DNA from: Actinomycetota bacterium
Lineage (GTDB): Bacteria > Actinomycetota > Actinomycetes > Nanopelagicales > Nanopelagicaceae
Assembly (NCBI GenBank): GCA_026392825.1
Contig: JAPLBF010000008.1
Span: 29,558-93,557, forward strand
Length of the DNA: 64,000 nt
Reading direction: 5' to 3'
A program made the translations under genes and the position numbers. Every line of letters starts with the position of its first letter. Positions within the stretch are counted from its first letter, which is position 1. This document shows positions 21,685 through 31,863 of the stretch, one piece after another. The notes under the pieces are model-generated. The model had not been told where the DNA came from. It did not search any database and saw only the letters and a list, made by a program, of their open reading frames with translations.

Positions 21685-23330
21685 GCGAAGGCCCACTAAT
21701 AGTCCAGAGCGATAAAACGCTTCTGCTAGATATCGATCATCCTCTTTCAACAGAATGTCGGCGCGCGATCGCGCCATTTGCTGAACTAGAACGTTCGCCA
21801 GAACATATCCATACCTATCGTTTAACCAACCTGGGCTTATGGAATGCGCGCGCTGCTGGCCACGATGCAGAGCTAGTCATCGATACTCTGATTAAGTATT
21901 CACGTTACGCGGTTCCGCATTCTCTTCTTGTAGATGTTGCCGAAACAATGTCGCGCTACGGGCGTTTGCGCTTAGAAGCCGACCCAGTACACGGGCTAAT
22001 TTTGATCACGACCGATGTTGGAGTTTTAGAAGAAGTTATTCGCGCGAAGAAGATTGCTCCGCTCTTGGGTGTTCGCATCGATCCCGAAACTATTGTGGTT
22101 CATCCCAGCCAGCGCGGTGCCATTAAACAATCGCTGCTTCGACTCGGTTGGCCAGCCGAAGATTTTGCGGGATATGTTGACGGCCAAGCCCACGAAATTT
22201 CACTTAAGCAGAATGATTGGAAGATCCGCCCTTATCAAGAATTAGCAGCCGAAGGTTTTTGGCACGGTGGTTCAGGCGTAGTAGTTCTTCCCTGCGGCGC
22301 AGGTAAAACAATTGTTGGCGCAGCTGCGATGGCCCACGCCAAGGCAACGACTCTTATTTTGGTGACCAACACGGTGGCGGCGCGACAATGGCGTGATGAA
22401 TTATTGCGCCGAACAACTTTAAATGAAGATGAGATCGGCGAATATTCTGGAGCGAAGAAAGAGATTTGTCCAGTAACAATTGCGACTTACCAAGTTATGA
22501 CCAAGAAAAAGAATGGCGTTTACTCACATTTAGATTTATTCGATACCCACGACTGGGGCTTAATTATTTATGATGAAGTCCACTTACTTCCTGCGCCAAT
22601 CTTCCGATTTACTGCAGATATTCAATCGCGCCGCCGCTTAGGACTTACCGCCACTTTAGTTCGTGAAGATGGTATGGAAGGCGAAGTCTTTTCACTTATT
22701 GGGCCAAAGCGTTTTGATGTACCTTGGAAAGAGATCGAAGCACAGGGTTATATTGCCCCGGCAGAATGTATTGAAGTACGAGTAAACCTGACAGAAGCAG
22801 AGCGACTCTCTTATGCGACCGCAGAACCGGAAGAGCGATATCGCTACTGCGCAACGACTCGAACCAAGCGCAATGTCGTTGAAAAATTGGTGGATCTTCA
22901 CTCGGGAGAACAAATACTCGTAATCGGTCAATACATCGATCAATTAGATGATTTATCAGAGACTTTAGGCGTTCCGGTTATTAAAGGTGAGACTCCAATT
23001 AAAGAACGCGAAAGGTTATTTGCCGCCTTCCGAACAGGTGAAATCACTTGCCTAGTCGTTTCAAAAGTCGCTAACTTTTCAATTGATCTTCCGGAGGCGA
23101 CAATTGCGATCCAGGTATCTGGTGCATTTGGTTCACGTCAGGAAGAAGCGCAGCGACTAGGCCGTATCGTCAGGCCAAAAGCTGATGGCCGTGGTGCAAA
23201 GTTTTATTCTGTAGTCTCACGCGACACTATCGATCAAGATTTTGCACAGAATCGCCAACGCTTCCTCGCAGAGCAGGGCTACTCATACCGAATTATTGAC
23301 GCTGACGATGTTTTTCAAGGGAAGATTTAA
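21681..23330 (+). CDS. XPB-type DNA repair helicase
   Basis: PCGAGKTIVG Walker A, IIYDEVHLLPAP DEVH box, GLTATLVREDGMEG, ARRLGRIVRP-like motif VI (EEAQRLGRIVRPK). Confidence 0.95.
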   Translation: MSEGPLIVQSDKTLLLDIDHPLSTECRRAIAPFAELERSPEHIHTYRLTNLGLWNARAAGHDAELVIDTLIKYSRYAVPHSLLVDVAETMSRYGRLRLEADPVHGLILITTDVGVLEEVIRAKKIAPLLGVRIDPETIVVHPSQRGAIKQSLLRLGWPAEDFAGYVDGQAHEISLKQNDWKIRPYQELAAEGFWHGGSGVVVLPCGAGKTIVGAAAMAHAKATTLILVTNTVAARQWRDELLRRTTLNEDEIGEYSGAKKEICPVTIATYQVMTKKKNGVYSHLDLFDTHDWGLIIYDEVHLLPAPIFRFTADIQSRRRLGLTATLVREDGMEGEVFSLIGPKRFDVPWKEIEAQGYIAPAECIEVRVNLTEAERLSYATAEPEERYRYCATTRTKRNVVEKLVDLHSGEQILVIGQYIDQLDDLSETLGVPVIKGETPIKERERLFAAFRTGEITCLVVSKVANFSIDLPEATIAIQVSGAFGSRQEEAQRLGRIVRPKADGRGAKFYSVVSRDTIDQDFAQNRQRFLAEQGYSYRIIDADDVFQGKI

Positions 23331-23547
23331 ATCTAATCGGATCGACTTTATAAAAGTCGTGGTGCTCTCCATCAATATGAATAACTGGTACTTCGTGCCC
23401 ATACAACTTTTCTAATTCATTTGAACCATCAATGTATTTAACTTCTATCTCAAAGTTAAGTTCATCTTTTAGCTCTGTGAGGGTTGTTTCAGCAACTTCG
23501 CAAAGATGGCACCCGTGGCGCGAGTAGATTGTTACTAAGTTACTCAT
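23293..23547 (-). CDS. Glutaredoxin-like family protein
   Basis: YSRHGCHLCEVAETTL CxxC; HEVPVIHIDGEH. Confidence 0.9.
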   Translation of the reverse strand: MSNLVTIYSRHGCHLCEVAETTLTELKDELNFEIEVKYIDGSNELEKLYGHEVPVIHIDGEHHDFYKVDPIRFKSSLEKHRQRQ

Positions 23548-23879
23548 TTTTTCTTGGATTGCTTTGAGGTAAAAGCGCGATCGACTAGCTCTTGAATAAC
23601 CAAGGTTGCATCACCTTTTGCCCGATACAAATTCTCTTCAGCGCTTTTTAAAACTGTTTCTGCCGTTGTCTTAGTAACCGTTCCGACTAGTGGGCCATAC
23701 TTCTTTGAGAAAATGGTGTGAGCCAACTGACCAATTGCGCTAGCTAACTCCCCACGGGCTTCTTCTAAAGTGGGTTCAGGTCGTGCTGATTCACCGGAAA
23801 AATTAAGAATCGCTGGTCGCTCAGATTTCATACGAGCAATTACCTGATCCAAATCAGTATTAGCGCTTTCGGAGGACAT
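23544..23879 (-). CDS. Hypothetical protein coupled to glutaredoxin-like gene
   Basis: 111 aa ORF overlapping the downstream gene by ATGA; no family recognised. Confidence 0.7.
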   Translation of the reverse strand: MSSESANTDLDQVIARMKSERPAILNFSGESARPEPTLEEARGELASAIGQLAHTIFSKKYGPLVGTVTKTTAETVLKSAEENLYRAKGDATLVIQELVDRAFTSKQSKKK

Positions 23880-23905
23880 GGGGACATTCTCGCATCCTGA
23901 TACCG

Positions 23906-26296
23906 TTGGGCGCTATGGCGAGCAAAAAAGTGAGATCTTTGAAGCGATCCTTCGCCATTGCCACATCTTTTGCGATCTTTTTAGCAGGATTTACAACTCC
24001 GGCCACCGCGCAATCTCAAGTTTTAGTTAGACCGGCCACACAATGGGGAAATGTTTACGCGGGACCTGCCACTAATAGCCTCCAGTCGCCAAAACCAAAG
24101 GTCGCAAATTTAGAGAAGAAGGCGAAAATTATTGTTAAATTCAATAATTTTCCAAAGTGGACCGAAATTCAATTACAGGCAGCCGTTGATGTTTGGGCAG
24201 AGAATTTTGAATCTAAAGTTCCAATTCACATTGAAGCAACCTGGGGGCGTTCTTCTTCATATAGCATTTTAGGAAGTGCGCGTCCCGGAAATTACTTCGC
24301 AAATTTTGCAGGCGCTCCCGATCCAAGTCTTTGGTATCCATCTGCCCTAGCAAATGCTTTAGCGGGTAGAGATCTAGATGGCGATACCCCAGAAATGATT
24401 ATTACTGTGAACTCGTTAGCGGATTGGTATCGCGGTGGCGGAGTTGGTCCGAGCAAAAGTGAATACGATCTACAATCTGTGATGTTGCACGAAATGGCAC
24501 ACGGCTTGGGATTCCTATCCACAAGTAATTACGATAAATTCTTCGGCTATGGGTCGATTGATCAACCAACGCCATTCGATGCATACGTTCAAACTGGCGA
24601 TGGTCGCAGACTCTCTGATCTCCCATCTCCATCTCTTGAACTCGGTGAAGCACTTACTTCAAAGTTAGTTTGGTCAGGTGCAAACGGAATTGCAGCTAAT
24701 GGCGGAGTTAAACCACTTCTTCACTCACCAAAGAAATATGAAGATGGATCTTCAACGAGCCACTTAGATGAAAACGCATTTGATAACGCCGGTAAAAATG
24801 CAGTGATGTCTCCTAATTTGGCAGCAGGTGAAGTTTTTCACGATCCAGGGCCGTTATTGCTGGCAATGATGCAAGATTTGCGCGCTAAACCTCCGGTAGG
24901 AATTGCAGTTGGTATCCCTCAGATTGTCCGCAATCCTGAAGCGTTAATTTCTGACGCTGGAGCAATAGTTAAATTCGACCCACCAGCCAATGCCCGTGCG
25001 GCTCAGATAACTAGCTACACGGTTAAGAACGATAGAACTGGAGCAGAGAAGAGCTTTACAAATAGTCCAGTGATGTTTTCTGGGCTAAAAAATGGCACCT
25101 CTTATACCTTCACTATTACTGCATCAAATTCACTTGGAACTTCTGTCCCAGTTACGACAAATGCCATCACACCAAAGGCGGGTTGGGTCAAGAAGGTTAT
25201 TGATTCAAATGCGGATGCTAAGAACTTAACGACAGTTACATTTAATGGAAATCCGGCAATCATCTATCAAGATGATTTTAACGGTGCACTTAAAGTTGCA
25301 CTTTGGAACGGAAAACTCTGGAGCAAGTTGATTGTGGATGGACGCGGCGGTTCTGCTGGCCGCACCAGAAATCCGATCGCTGGTGATCTATCTGCCTGCG
25401 TAAGTGGTTCTGGAAAAGCACAGACCTTACATATGTTCTACGCCGATTCAGTTGATAAAGATCTTAGGTATGCAACATACGATGGCAAAACATTTAAATT
25501 TGAAGTTATCGACGGCAACGGCGCTGCCGTAAATAAGTATGAAGACCCAATTCGTGTCCGTACTGCAAGCGATGTGAGCGTTTCCAATGCTTGTTCAGTC
25601 AGTGCAGTCGGCGTGCAAGCGTTCTATCGTGATGAGTCACAGGGAATTTTACTAGGCGCGGTAAAAGCTAGCGGTAGCAAAGAATGGAAGTATGAACTTG
25701 TCGATGGTGATCGCAAAACAGATGGCCGGACTACTGGGGATGTGGCTTTTCATTTAGATGCACTCTTTGACGGTAGAGAGACAGTTTTGTTATATGACTC
25801 AGTGGATGCAATTAACCAGCGAAAAGTAGTGACTGCAGGATCTATTCACGTTGCAAAACGAAGTGGCATAAGCCCATCAGCATGGCGTTACTCAATCCTT
25901 GATACATCTAACGGACCGGTTGCAGTTGCAGGTTATGACGTCACACTTCAAAAAGGGGCCCGTGGAATATTAGCTACTTGGCTGACTTCCTCCGGATTGA
26001 CGATCCCGAAAGCGGAGAAAATTCGCTGGACATACCTTGCTGAACCAAGTGATGTAAAAACTCTTGCTACAAATGGATTTGGAACTCCAAGCAAATTCTT
26101 AAGCAGCAACGGTTCGACCACTGTATTCAACTGTCAGGAACGTCTGTGCGCCTTAGATATATCTACCAATGCACTTTCTTTGGTAGCAAAGGAGCAGAGC
26201 GTTGACGGTTTGGATTCAGCGTGGATAGTTTTAAATAAAGTCCGTTATCTAATATCTGGAATAGATGGAAAATTGGTCTCTCTCCGCGCTGCTTAA
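23906..26296 (+). CDS. Secreted zinc metalloprotease with fibronectin type III-like domain
   Basis: Signal peptide; HEMAHGLGFLS zinc-binding motif; FN3-like ITSYTVKNDRTGAEKSF...GLKNGTSYTFTITASNSLGTS. Confidence 0.85.
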   Translation: MGAMASKKVRSLKRSFAIATSFAIFLAGFTTPATAQSQVLVRPATQWGNVYAGPATNSLQSPKPKVANLEKKAKIIVKFNNFPKWTEIQLQAAVDVWAENFESKVPIHIEATWGRSSSYSILGSARPGNYFANFAGAPDPSLWYPSALANALAGRDLDGDTPEMIITVNSLADWYRGGGVGPSKSEYDLQSVMLHEMAHGLGFLSTSNYDKFFGYGSIDQPTPFDAYVQTGDGRRLSDLPSPSLELGEALTSKLVWSGANGIAANGGVKPLLHSPKKYEDGSSTSHLDENAFDNAGKNAVMSPNLAAGEVFHDPGPLLLAMMQDLRAKPPVGIAVGIPQIVRNPEALISDAGAIVKFDPPANARAAQITSYTVKNDRTGAEKSFTNSPVMFSGLKNGTSYTFTITASNSLGTSVPVTTNAITPKAGWVKKVIDSNADAKNLTTVTFNGNPAIIYQDDFNGALKVALWNGKLWSKLIVDGRGGSAGRTRNPIAGDLSACVSGSGKAQTLHMFYADSVDKDLRYATYDGKTFKFEVIDGNGAAVNKYEDPIRVRTASDVSVSNACSVSAVGVQAFYRDESQGILLGAVKASGSKEWKYELVDGDRKTDGRTTGDVAFHLDALFDGRETVLLYDSVDAINQRKVVTAGSIHVAKRSGISPSAWRYSILDTSNGPVAVAGYDVTLQKGARGILATWLTSSGLTIPKAEKIRWTYLAEPSDVKTLATNGFGTPSKFLSSNGSTTVFNCQERLCALDISTNALSLVAKEQSVDGLDSAWIVLNKVRYLISGIDGKLVSLRAA

Positions 26297-26318
26297 TTAA
26301 CGACCTGCAGCGCGCAGA
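26281..26318. terminator. Inverted repeat spanning both stop codons of a convergent gene pair (possible bidirectional terminator)
   Basis: TCTcCGCGCTGC / GCAGCGCGcAGA arms (11 of 12 paired; 8-bp perfect core 26285-26292 / 26307-26314). No T-tract follows on either strand. Confidence 0.5.
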
Positions 26319-27499
26319 ATATCTCCAGAGGAAGTTAAAACTACAAGCCCAGCTTCTGCAGAGTATCCGGCTGCAAAAGGAGTGCTTAGTAGCAACTCTG
26401 TAAATGCACCAATCAGTATTCCTTTGCTATCAAATTGAAGTGCGGCAGATTGTCCTTTTCTCACCTTGAAGCCCGTAACTCCCTTCAATGCGGTAGTCGG
26501 TTCGAAAATTGCAAATACTGAACCGTTCGCTCCAGGTGCAGCCAAGCTATTTCCAGTAGATGGAAATCGAGTGGTCCAAGTTGGGGCAAACGAAGGATTA
26601 AATTTTGTTATCGCTGTTTCAATTTTCGTACCGCTCTTTACTACACCTGTTAAAAAGTTTGTTGCAGTCGCGCTCTGCCAGTCACGTATTGCTCCTGCAG
26701 CGGAGCTACGCACAACGCTAGAGATCGAACCGGCTTTAGAGACTTTCAGCAAAATGCCATCAACTTTACCCGCTAACTTTTTACCGCCTAGCGTTTCGCT
26801 GCTAGATCCAAATAGCGAAGTAGAGCCATCTGCACCACGGAAAATAGCGCTGAATTTACTTTTGATTGTTCCGATTTTTATTTCTTTTTCTAACTTTCCT
26901 GCCTTAACTAAAGCAAGAGATTGTCCATTTTCTCGCGATAGCAATACTGACGCTCCTGATGTATTAACCGAAATTTCATCAACGAGTGCTGGTTGAGTTG
27001 TTTTCAAATCTATCTGTGACAATAAATCACCTAATGGCGAAAATTGCCACAAGGAAATATTCTTCATGTCACCGCGCAGCTCAATCGGACTTTCCACCGT
27101 TACCGAATCTGGATTAAGCGCACCAGCAATAGTGGTCGCAGTCTCTGGAAATGATGCAGAGGCGCTATTTCCTATTAACCAGATTGAGCCCTGGGTATCA
27201 AAGCTTATTGAAGTTGCGACCTCATCTCGGCCAGAATCAACGGTTTTTGACCAGATCTGCGTACCCGCAAAGTCGATGGCGCGAAGCTGAATATCTGAGC
27301 TCTGTCCAACTATGTTGGCATAAGTAATTATCGCTTTATTCGTTACGACCATTCCTTCAGCGGTTGCATCCTTGGTTAATTGCACAAAAGACTTTGTTGC
27401 AACCGTTTTAGGTACAGCTTGTGCGGTTGGCGTAATTGCAACTGCAAATGCAATTGCTGCGAGAAGGGATTTATTAAGCAAGTTCTTGCGAGCGATCAC
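26297..27499 (-). CDS. Secreted hypothetical protein (beta-propeller-like repeats)
   Basis: Signal peptide MIARKNLLNKSLLAAIAFAVAITPTAQA; repeats of the type GSIWLIGNSAS, IQLRAIDFAGTQIWSKTVDSG. Confidence 0.75.
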   Translation of the reverse strand: MIARKNLLNKSLLAAIAFAVAITPTAQAVPKTVATKSFVQLTKDATAEGMVVTNKAIITYANIVGQSSDIQLRAIDFAGTQIWSKTVDSGRDEVATSISFDTQGSIWLIGNSASASFPETATTIAGALNPDSVTVESPIELRGDMKNISLWQFSPLGDLLSQIDLKTTQPALVDEISVNTSGASVLLSRENGQSLALVKAGKLEKEIKIGTIKSKFSAIFRGADGSTSLFGSSSETLGGKKLAGKVDGILLKVSKAGSISSVVRSSAAGAIRDWQSATATNFLTGVVKSGTKIETAITKFNPSFAPTWTTRFPSTGNSLAAPGANGSVFAIFEPTTALKGVTGFKVRKGQSAALQFDSKGILIGAFTELLLSTPFAAGYSAEAGLVVLTSSGDILRAAGR

Positions 27500-28283
27500 G
27501 TGCTGCCTTCATTGCTTTTGCTACTACCTCAGAAATATCAGAGTCGTTAAATGAATTGAGTGCTGCAAAAGTTGTTCCGTTAGGGCTAGTTACCTTTTCA
27601 CGTAACGTTGTTGGACTATCCCCTGATTGATCAAGTAATTTCGCGGCTCCAACCATTGTTTGAATAGTTAATGTGGTTGCATCAGCGTGCGAAAGACCAA
27701 GTGCAACCGCGCCTTCAACCATCGCTTCTACAAATCTAAAGAGGTATGCGGGTCCAGAACCACTGGTTGCGGTGACGGCATCCTGCAGTTCTTCATTGAC
27801 TTCAATGACTTTTCCTACAGCGCCTAAGAAACCAAGAACAAATTGACGTTGTTCTTCAGTTACCAGAGCGCAGCAAGAAATTGCGGCCATGCCGGCGCCC
27901 ACCAACGTTGGAGTGTTTGGCATTACCCTGATTACAGGGTTGGCTTTAGTTCCAATTGAATTGGCGATTCCCTGAATCTGCTTACCCGCGACAAAAGATA
28001 TGACCAGACATCCTGGGCGAATTTCTGACTTAATCTCTTGAAGTACGGTTGCCATATCTTGTGGTTTTACTACCAACAAAATCATGTCGCATTTAGCAAT
28101 GTTTTCACTGAGCGGAGCCCTTGATACTTTATAACGGTCTATTAACTCGAGTGCTCGCTCTTCGCGCTTTTCAGAGATAGTGATCGCACTAGGTGAAATT
28201 CCATATGTAATCAACGCGGAGATAAGGGCTTCACCCATTACTCCGGCACCTATGACGGCAACCTGTTTTTCTGAATTAGCCAT
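27474..28283 (-). CDS. proC: Pyrroline-5-carboxylate reductase
   Basis: VIGAGVMGEALISAL, VIRVMPNTPTLVGAGMAAIS, SGSGPAYLFRFVEAM, KVTSPNGTTFAAL. Confidence 0.96.
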   Translation of the reverse strand: MANSEKQVAVIGAGVMGEALISALITYGISPSAITISEKREERALELIDRYKVSRAPLSENIAKCDMILLVVKPQDMATVLQEIKSEIRPGCLVISFVAGKQIQGIANSIGTKANPVIRVMPNTPTLVGAGMAAISCCALVTEEQRQFVLGFLGAVGKVIEVNEELQDAVTATSGSGPAYLFRFVEAMVEGAVALGLSHADATTLTIQTMVGAAKLLDQSGDSPTTLREKVTSPNGTTFAALNSFNDSDISEVVAKAMKAARDRSQELA

Positions 28284-28313
28284 AGCGAAAGAGTACGCGT
28301 AGGCTCTGCACCT

Positions 28314-29123
28314 ATGTCAGAAATAAAGCCAGGTTTCGCACGCGATTGGGTGGAATTTACCGACCCCAATGATGAGGAAGAAATCTTTAAATGCGACCTC
28401 ACTTGGCTAACTTCATATTGGACCTGTATTTATGGCGATGGCTGTAAAGGTGTATTTGAGAATCGACCAAACGCGGGTTGCTGCACAGAAGGTGCAATGT
28501 ATTCCGATGAAGATGACGAAGAACGCGTTCGTAAAGCAGCCGCTGACTTAACACCTGAAATGTGGCAGTTCTACGATCAAGCACGTCCAAAGAAGCCAAA
28601 TGGACAACTTCGAATTTCAGATTTAGATGAAGATAAAGAACGAAAGACTCGCACAGTTGATGACGGTTGCATTTTCTTAAATCGCAAAGGTTATGAGGCT
28701 CCCGGATTTACTGGTTCGTTTGGTTGCGTGCTTCATCATTTGGCTCAAAAAGAGAACCGTCACTTTGTTGATACCAAACCTGATGTTTGTTGGCAGCTTC
28801 CACTTCGCCGCAGTTTTGAAACTCGCGAAGTTGGCGAGCGCGAATATTCAGTAACTGTAATCGGTGAATACGAACGCCTGGCATGGGGCGATGGCGGAGA
28901 TGACTTTGATTGGTACTGCACTAGCAACACTGATGCACACGTCGGCAGCGAACCGGTTTACATTTCTAATCGCACCGAACTTCAAGCTTTGATGGGTGAG
29001 GCGGCTTATGCAGTCCTTGCCGAGCATTGTGATAAGCGCGTTAAAGGAATCAACGATGCGAAAGCGCGCTCACTTCCACTCTTTGTTATTCAACACCCAG
29101 CATCAGTTGCTGCTGGGAAGTAG
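28314..29123 (+). CDS. Conserved Cys-rich protein (YkgJ/DUF3109-like cysteine cluster)
   Basis: KCDL, CIYGDGCKG, NAGCCTEGAMY, DGCIFLNRKGYEAPGFTGSFGCVLHHLA, KPDVCWQLPLR. Confidence 0.75.
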   Translation: MSEIKPGFARDWVEFTDPNDEEEIFKCDLTWLTSYWTCIYGDGCKGVFENRPNAGCCTEGAMYSDEDDEERVRKAAADLTPEMWQFYDQARPKKPNGQLRISDLDEDKERKTRTVDDGCIFLNRKGYEAPGFTGSFGCVLHHLAQKENRHFVDTKPDVCWQLPLRRSFETREVGEREYSVTVIGEYERLAWGDGGDDFDWYCTSNTDAHVGSEPVYISNRTELQALMGEAAYAVLAEHCDKRVKGINDAKARSLPLFVIQHPASVAAGK

Positions 29124-29149
29124 TCAGCCCCACCCTCTAGAGTTTACGT

Positions 29150-30514
29150 ATGGCTAAAGTCGAGAAGGATCCATTCCGCTGTTCTGAATGCGGCTGGGGC
29201 TCCCAAAAATGGGTTGGTCGATGTGGCGAATGCCAAGCCTGGGGCAGCGTTGAAGAACTTGCTGCACCTAAGAAACTCTCACTTGTCCCTGGAAAAGTTA
29301 CCCACGCAGCAACACCTATCGGCGAAGTTGACCTTTCATCGGCACGCGCTCGTGCAACAGGAGTATCTGAGTTAGATCGCGTACTGGGTGGTGGCTTAGT
29401 ACCAGGTGCCGCAATCTTGCTTGCAGGCGAACCCGGCGTTGGTAAATCAACGCTTCTTTTATCTGTTGCAGCGCAAACAGCTGCTAAAGGAATTCCCGCC
29501 CTCTACATAAGCGGTGAAGAATCCGCTTCACAAGTTCGCTTACGTGCCGAACGAATCAACGCCGTTGATCCTAAATTATTTTTAGCATCCGAAACCGATC
29601 TCGGTGCAGTGATTGCACATATTGATTCCGTTAAACCAGAACTTTTAATTATCGATAGCGTTCAAACAATTGGTTCTGCTGCAGCCGATGGCTCACCAGG
29701 TGGCGTCACACAAGTTCGCGAAGTTGCCGGCGCACTCATCCGCATCTGTAAAGATCGCGATATCACTTTGCTTCTCGTTGGCCACGTTACAAAAGATGGT
29801 TCTATCGCAGGCCCACGCTTGCTCGAACATATAGTTGATGTTGTTCTGCAATTTGAAGGCGAGCGACACTCACGACTTCGTTTGATTCGCGCCATCAAAA
29901 ATCGCTTTGGTGCATCTGATGAAGTTGGTTGCTTTGATTTAAGTGATACCGGAATCGAAAGCGTGCTTGACCCAACCGGACTCTTTACTTCTCGCCATGC
30001 CGAACCAGTTCCAGGTACTTGCGTAACTGTGACTCTGGAAGGCCGCCGTCCACTTCTTGCTGAAATCCAAGCGTTAGTTAGCCAAGGGCGCGAAAATGAT
30101 TTTGGAAATGCTCGTCGCGTCACCAGTGGACTTGATTCTGCGCGCACTTCAATGACTCTGGCAGTACTTGAACTTCGCGCCAATGTGCGCGTCGGTGGTC
30201 GTGATGTCTATGCCGCAACAGTCGGTGGAATGAAGATGTCAGAGCCGGCAGCAGATCTTGCACTAGCACTCGCTGTTGCATCCGCTGCAAAAGCTTTAGC
30301 GCTACCTGCAGATTTAGTTGCGATTGGCGAAGTCGGTCTTGCAGGTGAAATTCGCAAGGTAAGCGGTGTTTCACGTCGCTTGGCTGAGGCATATCGTTTA
30401 GGTTTCAAGCGCGCACTCGTGCCCGCAGGCAGTGATGTAAAAATCGATGGCATGGAGATCTTTGAAGTATCTCGCCTTGATCAAGCGCTACAACGTGTAA
30501 AAATTAACACATGA
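29150..30514 (+). CDS. radA: DNA repair protein RadA
   Basis: N-terminal zinc finger CSECGWGSQKWVGRCGECQAWGS, GEPGVGKSTLL, KNRFGASDEVGCF. Confidence 0.97.
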   Translation: MAKVEKDPFRCSECGWGSQKWVGRCGECQAWGSVEELAAPKKLSLVPGKVTHAATPIGEVDLSSARARATGVSELDRVLGGGLVPGAAILLAGEPGVGKSTLLLSVAAQTAAKGIPALYISGEESASQVRLRAERINAVDPKLFLASETDLGAVIAHIDSVKPELLIIDSVQTIGSAAADGSPGGVTQVREVAGALIRICKDRDITLLLVGHVTKDGSIAGPRLLEHIVDVVLQFEGERHSRLRLIRAIKNRFGASDEVGCFDLSDTGIESVLDPTGLFTSRHAEPVPGTCVTVTLEGRRPLLAEIQALVSQGRENDFGNARRVTSGLDSARTSMTLAVLELRANVRVGGRDVYAATVGGMKMSEPAADLALALAVASAAKALALPADLVAIGEVGLAGEIRKVSGVSRRLAEAYRLGFKRALVPAGSDVKIDGMEIFEVSRLDQALQRVKINT

Positions 30515-31863
30515 GCCATCTCGCAGCGCTTTCTAACCTGCTTGGCCCAGATGCATCGCTGATCTCTGATCCTGATATCACTTCTTCTTATTCACGCGAT
30601 CAAGCGCCATTTGCAAAGAGCGCTCCACCATTTGCCGTATTGCTCGCCCGCAGTGCGGAGGAGATTTCGATTGCTTTGAAATATGCAAATGAAAATAGGA
30701 TTCCAGTTGTAACTCGTGGCGCGGGCAGTGGTTTATCGGGTGGCGCTAATGCATCAGCTGACTCGCTAGTTATCTCGCTCGAGAAAATGAATCAGATAAT
30801 TGAAATAGATGCCGCAAATCAGATTGCCCGAGTTCAAGCAGGGGTAATTAACCTTGATCTTGATACCGCTGCAAGCAAACTCGGTTTGGCTTACCTTCCA
30901 GATCCTGCCAGCCGTGATTGGTCTTCACTTGGCGGCAATGCCGCAACTAATGCAGGCGGCATGTGTTGTGTTAAGTACGGCGTAACTTCAGCGCACGTGC
31001 GAGCGATGCAAGTTGTCTTAGCAAGCGGTGAAATAATTGAGTTAGGTAAAGCCACTAAAAAATCTGTAACAACGTATGACTTACTTCATTTGTTTATTGG
31101 CTCAGAAGGAACTCTCGGTGTAATAACGGAACTCACATTGAATTTAGAAATTCGCCCTGCTGCTCCGTCAACTTTGATCGCAACTTTTCCAGAAATCACA
31201 AAGGCAGGTGCTGCAGCCGCTGCGCTTTTGAAGTACCGACCATCAATGTTAGAAATTGTTGATCAGACAACTCTCAAGGCAGTTGAGGCGTGGCATCCAC
31301 TCGGCTTTGAAGTTGCCGGTGCGGTGTTGTTAATGCAGTTAGATGAAAACCATTCACTATGTGAAGCGGCGTTAAATACTTGTAAAGAATTTGGCTCGAT
31401 TGATGGCGTTTACTCGGATGATCCAACCGATGCTGCCGATTTAATTCGCGTTCGCAAGATGGCATATCCAGCACTTGAAAGAATGGGTGCAACTTTGCTT
31501 GATGATGTCGCTCTTCCGATTACCAAAATCGCAGAATTTGTTGAGAAAGTGGAGGCGTTAAGTAAGCGCGCAGATTTAACTATTGGAATTTTCGGCCATG
31601 CTGGAGATGGAAATATGCACCCAACCATCGTTCATGACCACGGAGATGATGCAGCAGCAGAGCGGGCGCAGCAGACTTTCAATGAGATTGTGGAAATAGC
31701 CCAGTCGCTCGGTGGGTCTGCAAGTGGTGAACACGGAATTGGTTCAATTAAAACCGGATTCGTCACCAACGAAACCTCAGCGAAAGTGATTGAGTTACAG
31801 CGCGCAGTAAAGAAAGTCTTCGATCCGAATTCAATTCTGAATCCAGGAAAGAAGATTCCTTAA
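30511..31863 (+). CDS. FAD-binding oxidase (GlcD/lactate dehydrogenase type)
   Basis: [60 protein letters not shown]. Confidence 0.93.
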   Translation: MSHLAALSNLLGPDASLISDPDITSSYSRDQAPFAKSAPPFAVLLARSAEEISIALKYANENRIPVVTRGAGSGLSGGANASADSLVISLEKMNQIIEIDAANQIARVQAGVINLDLDTAASKLGLAYLPDPASRDWSSLGGNAATNAGGMCCVKYGVTSAHVRAMQVVLASGEIIELGKATKKSVTTYDLLHLFIGSEGTLGVITELTLNLEIRPAAPSTLIATFPEITKAGAAAAALLKYRPSMLEIVDQTTLKAVEAWHPLGFEVAGAVLLMQLDENHSLCEAALNTCKEFGSIDGVYSDDPTDAADLIRVRKMAYPALERMGATLLDDVALPITKIAEFVEKVEALSKRADLTIGIFGHAGDGNMHPTIVHDHGDDAAAERAQQTFNEIVEIAQSLGGSASGEHGIGSIKTGFVTNETSAKVIELQRAVKKVFDPNSILNPGKKIP

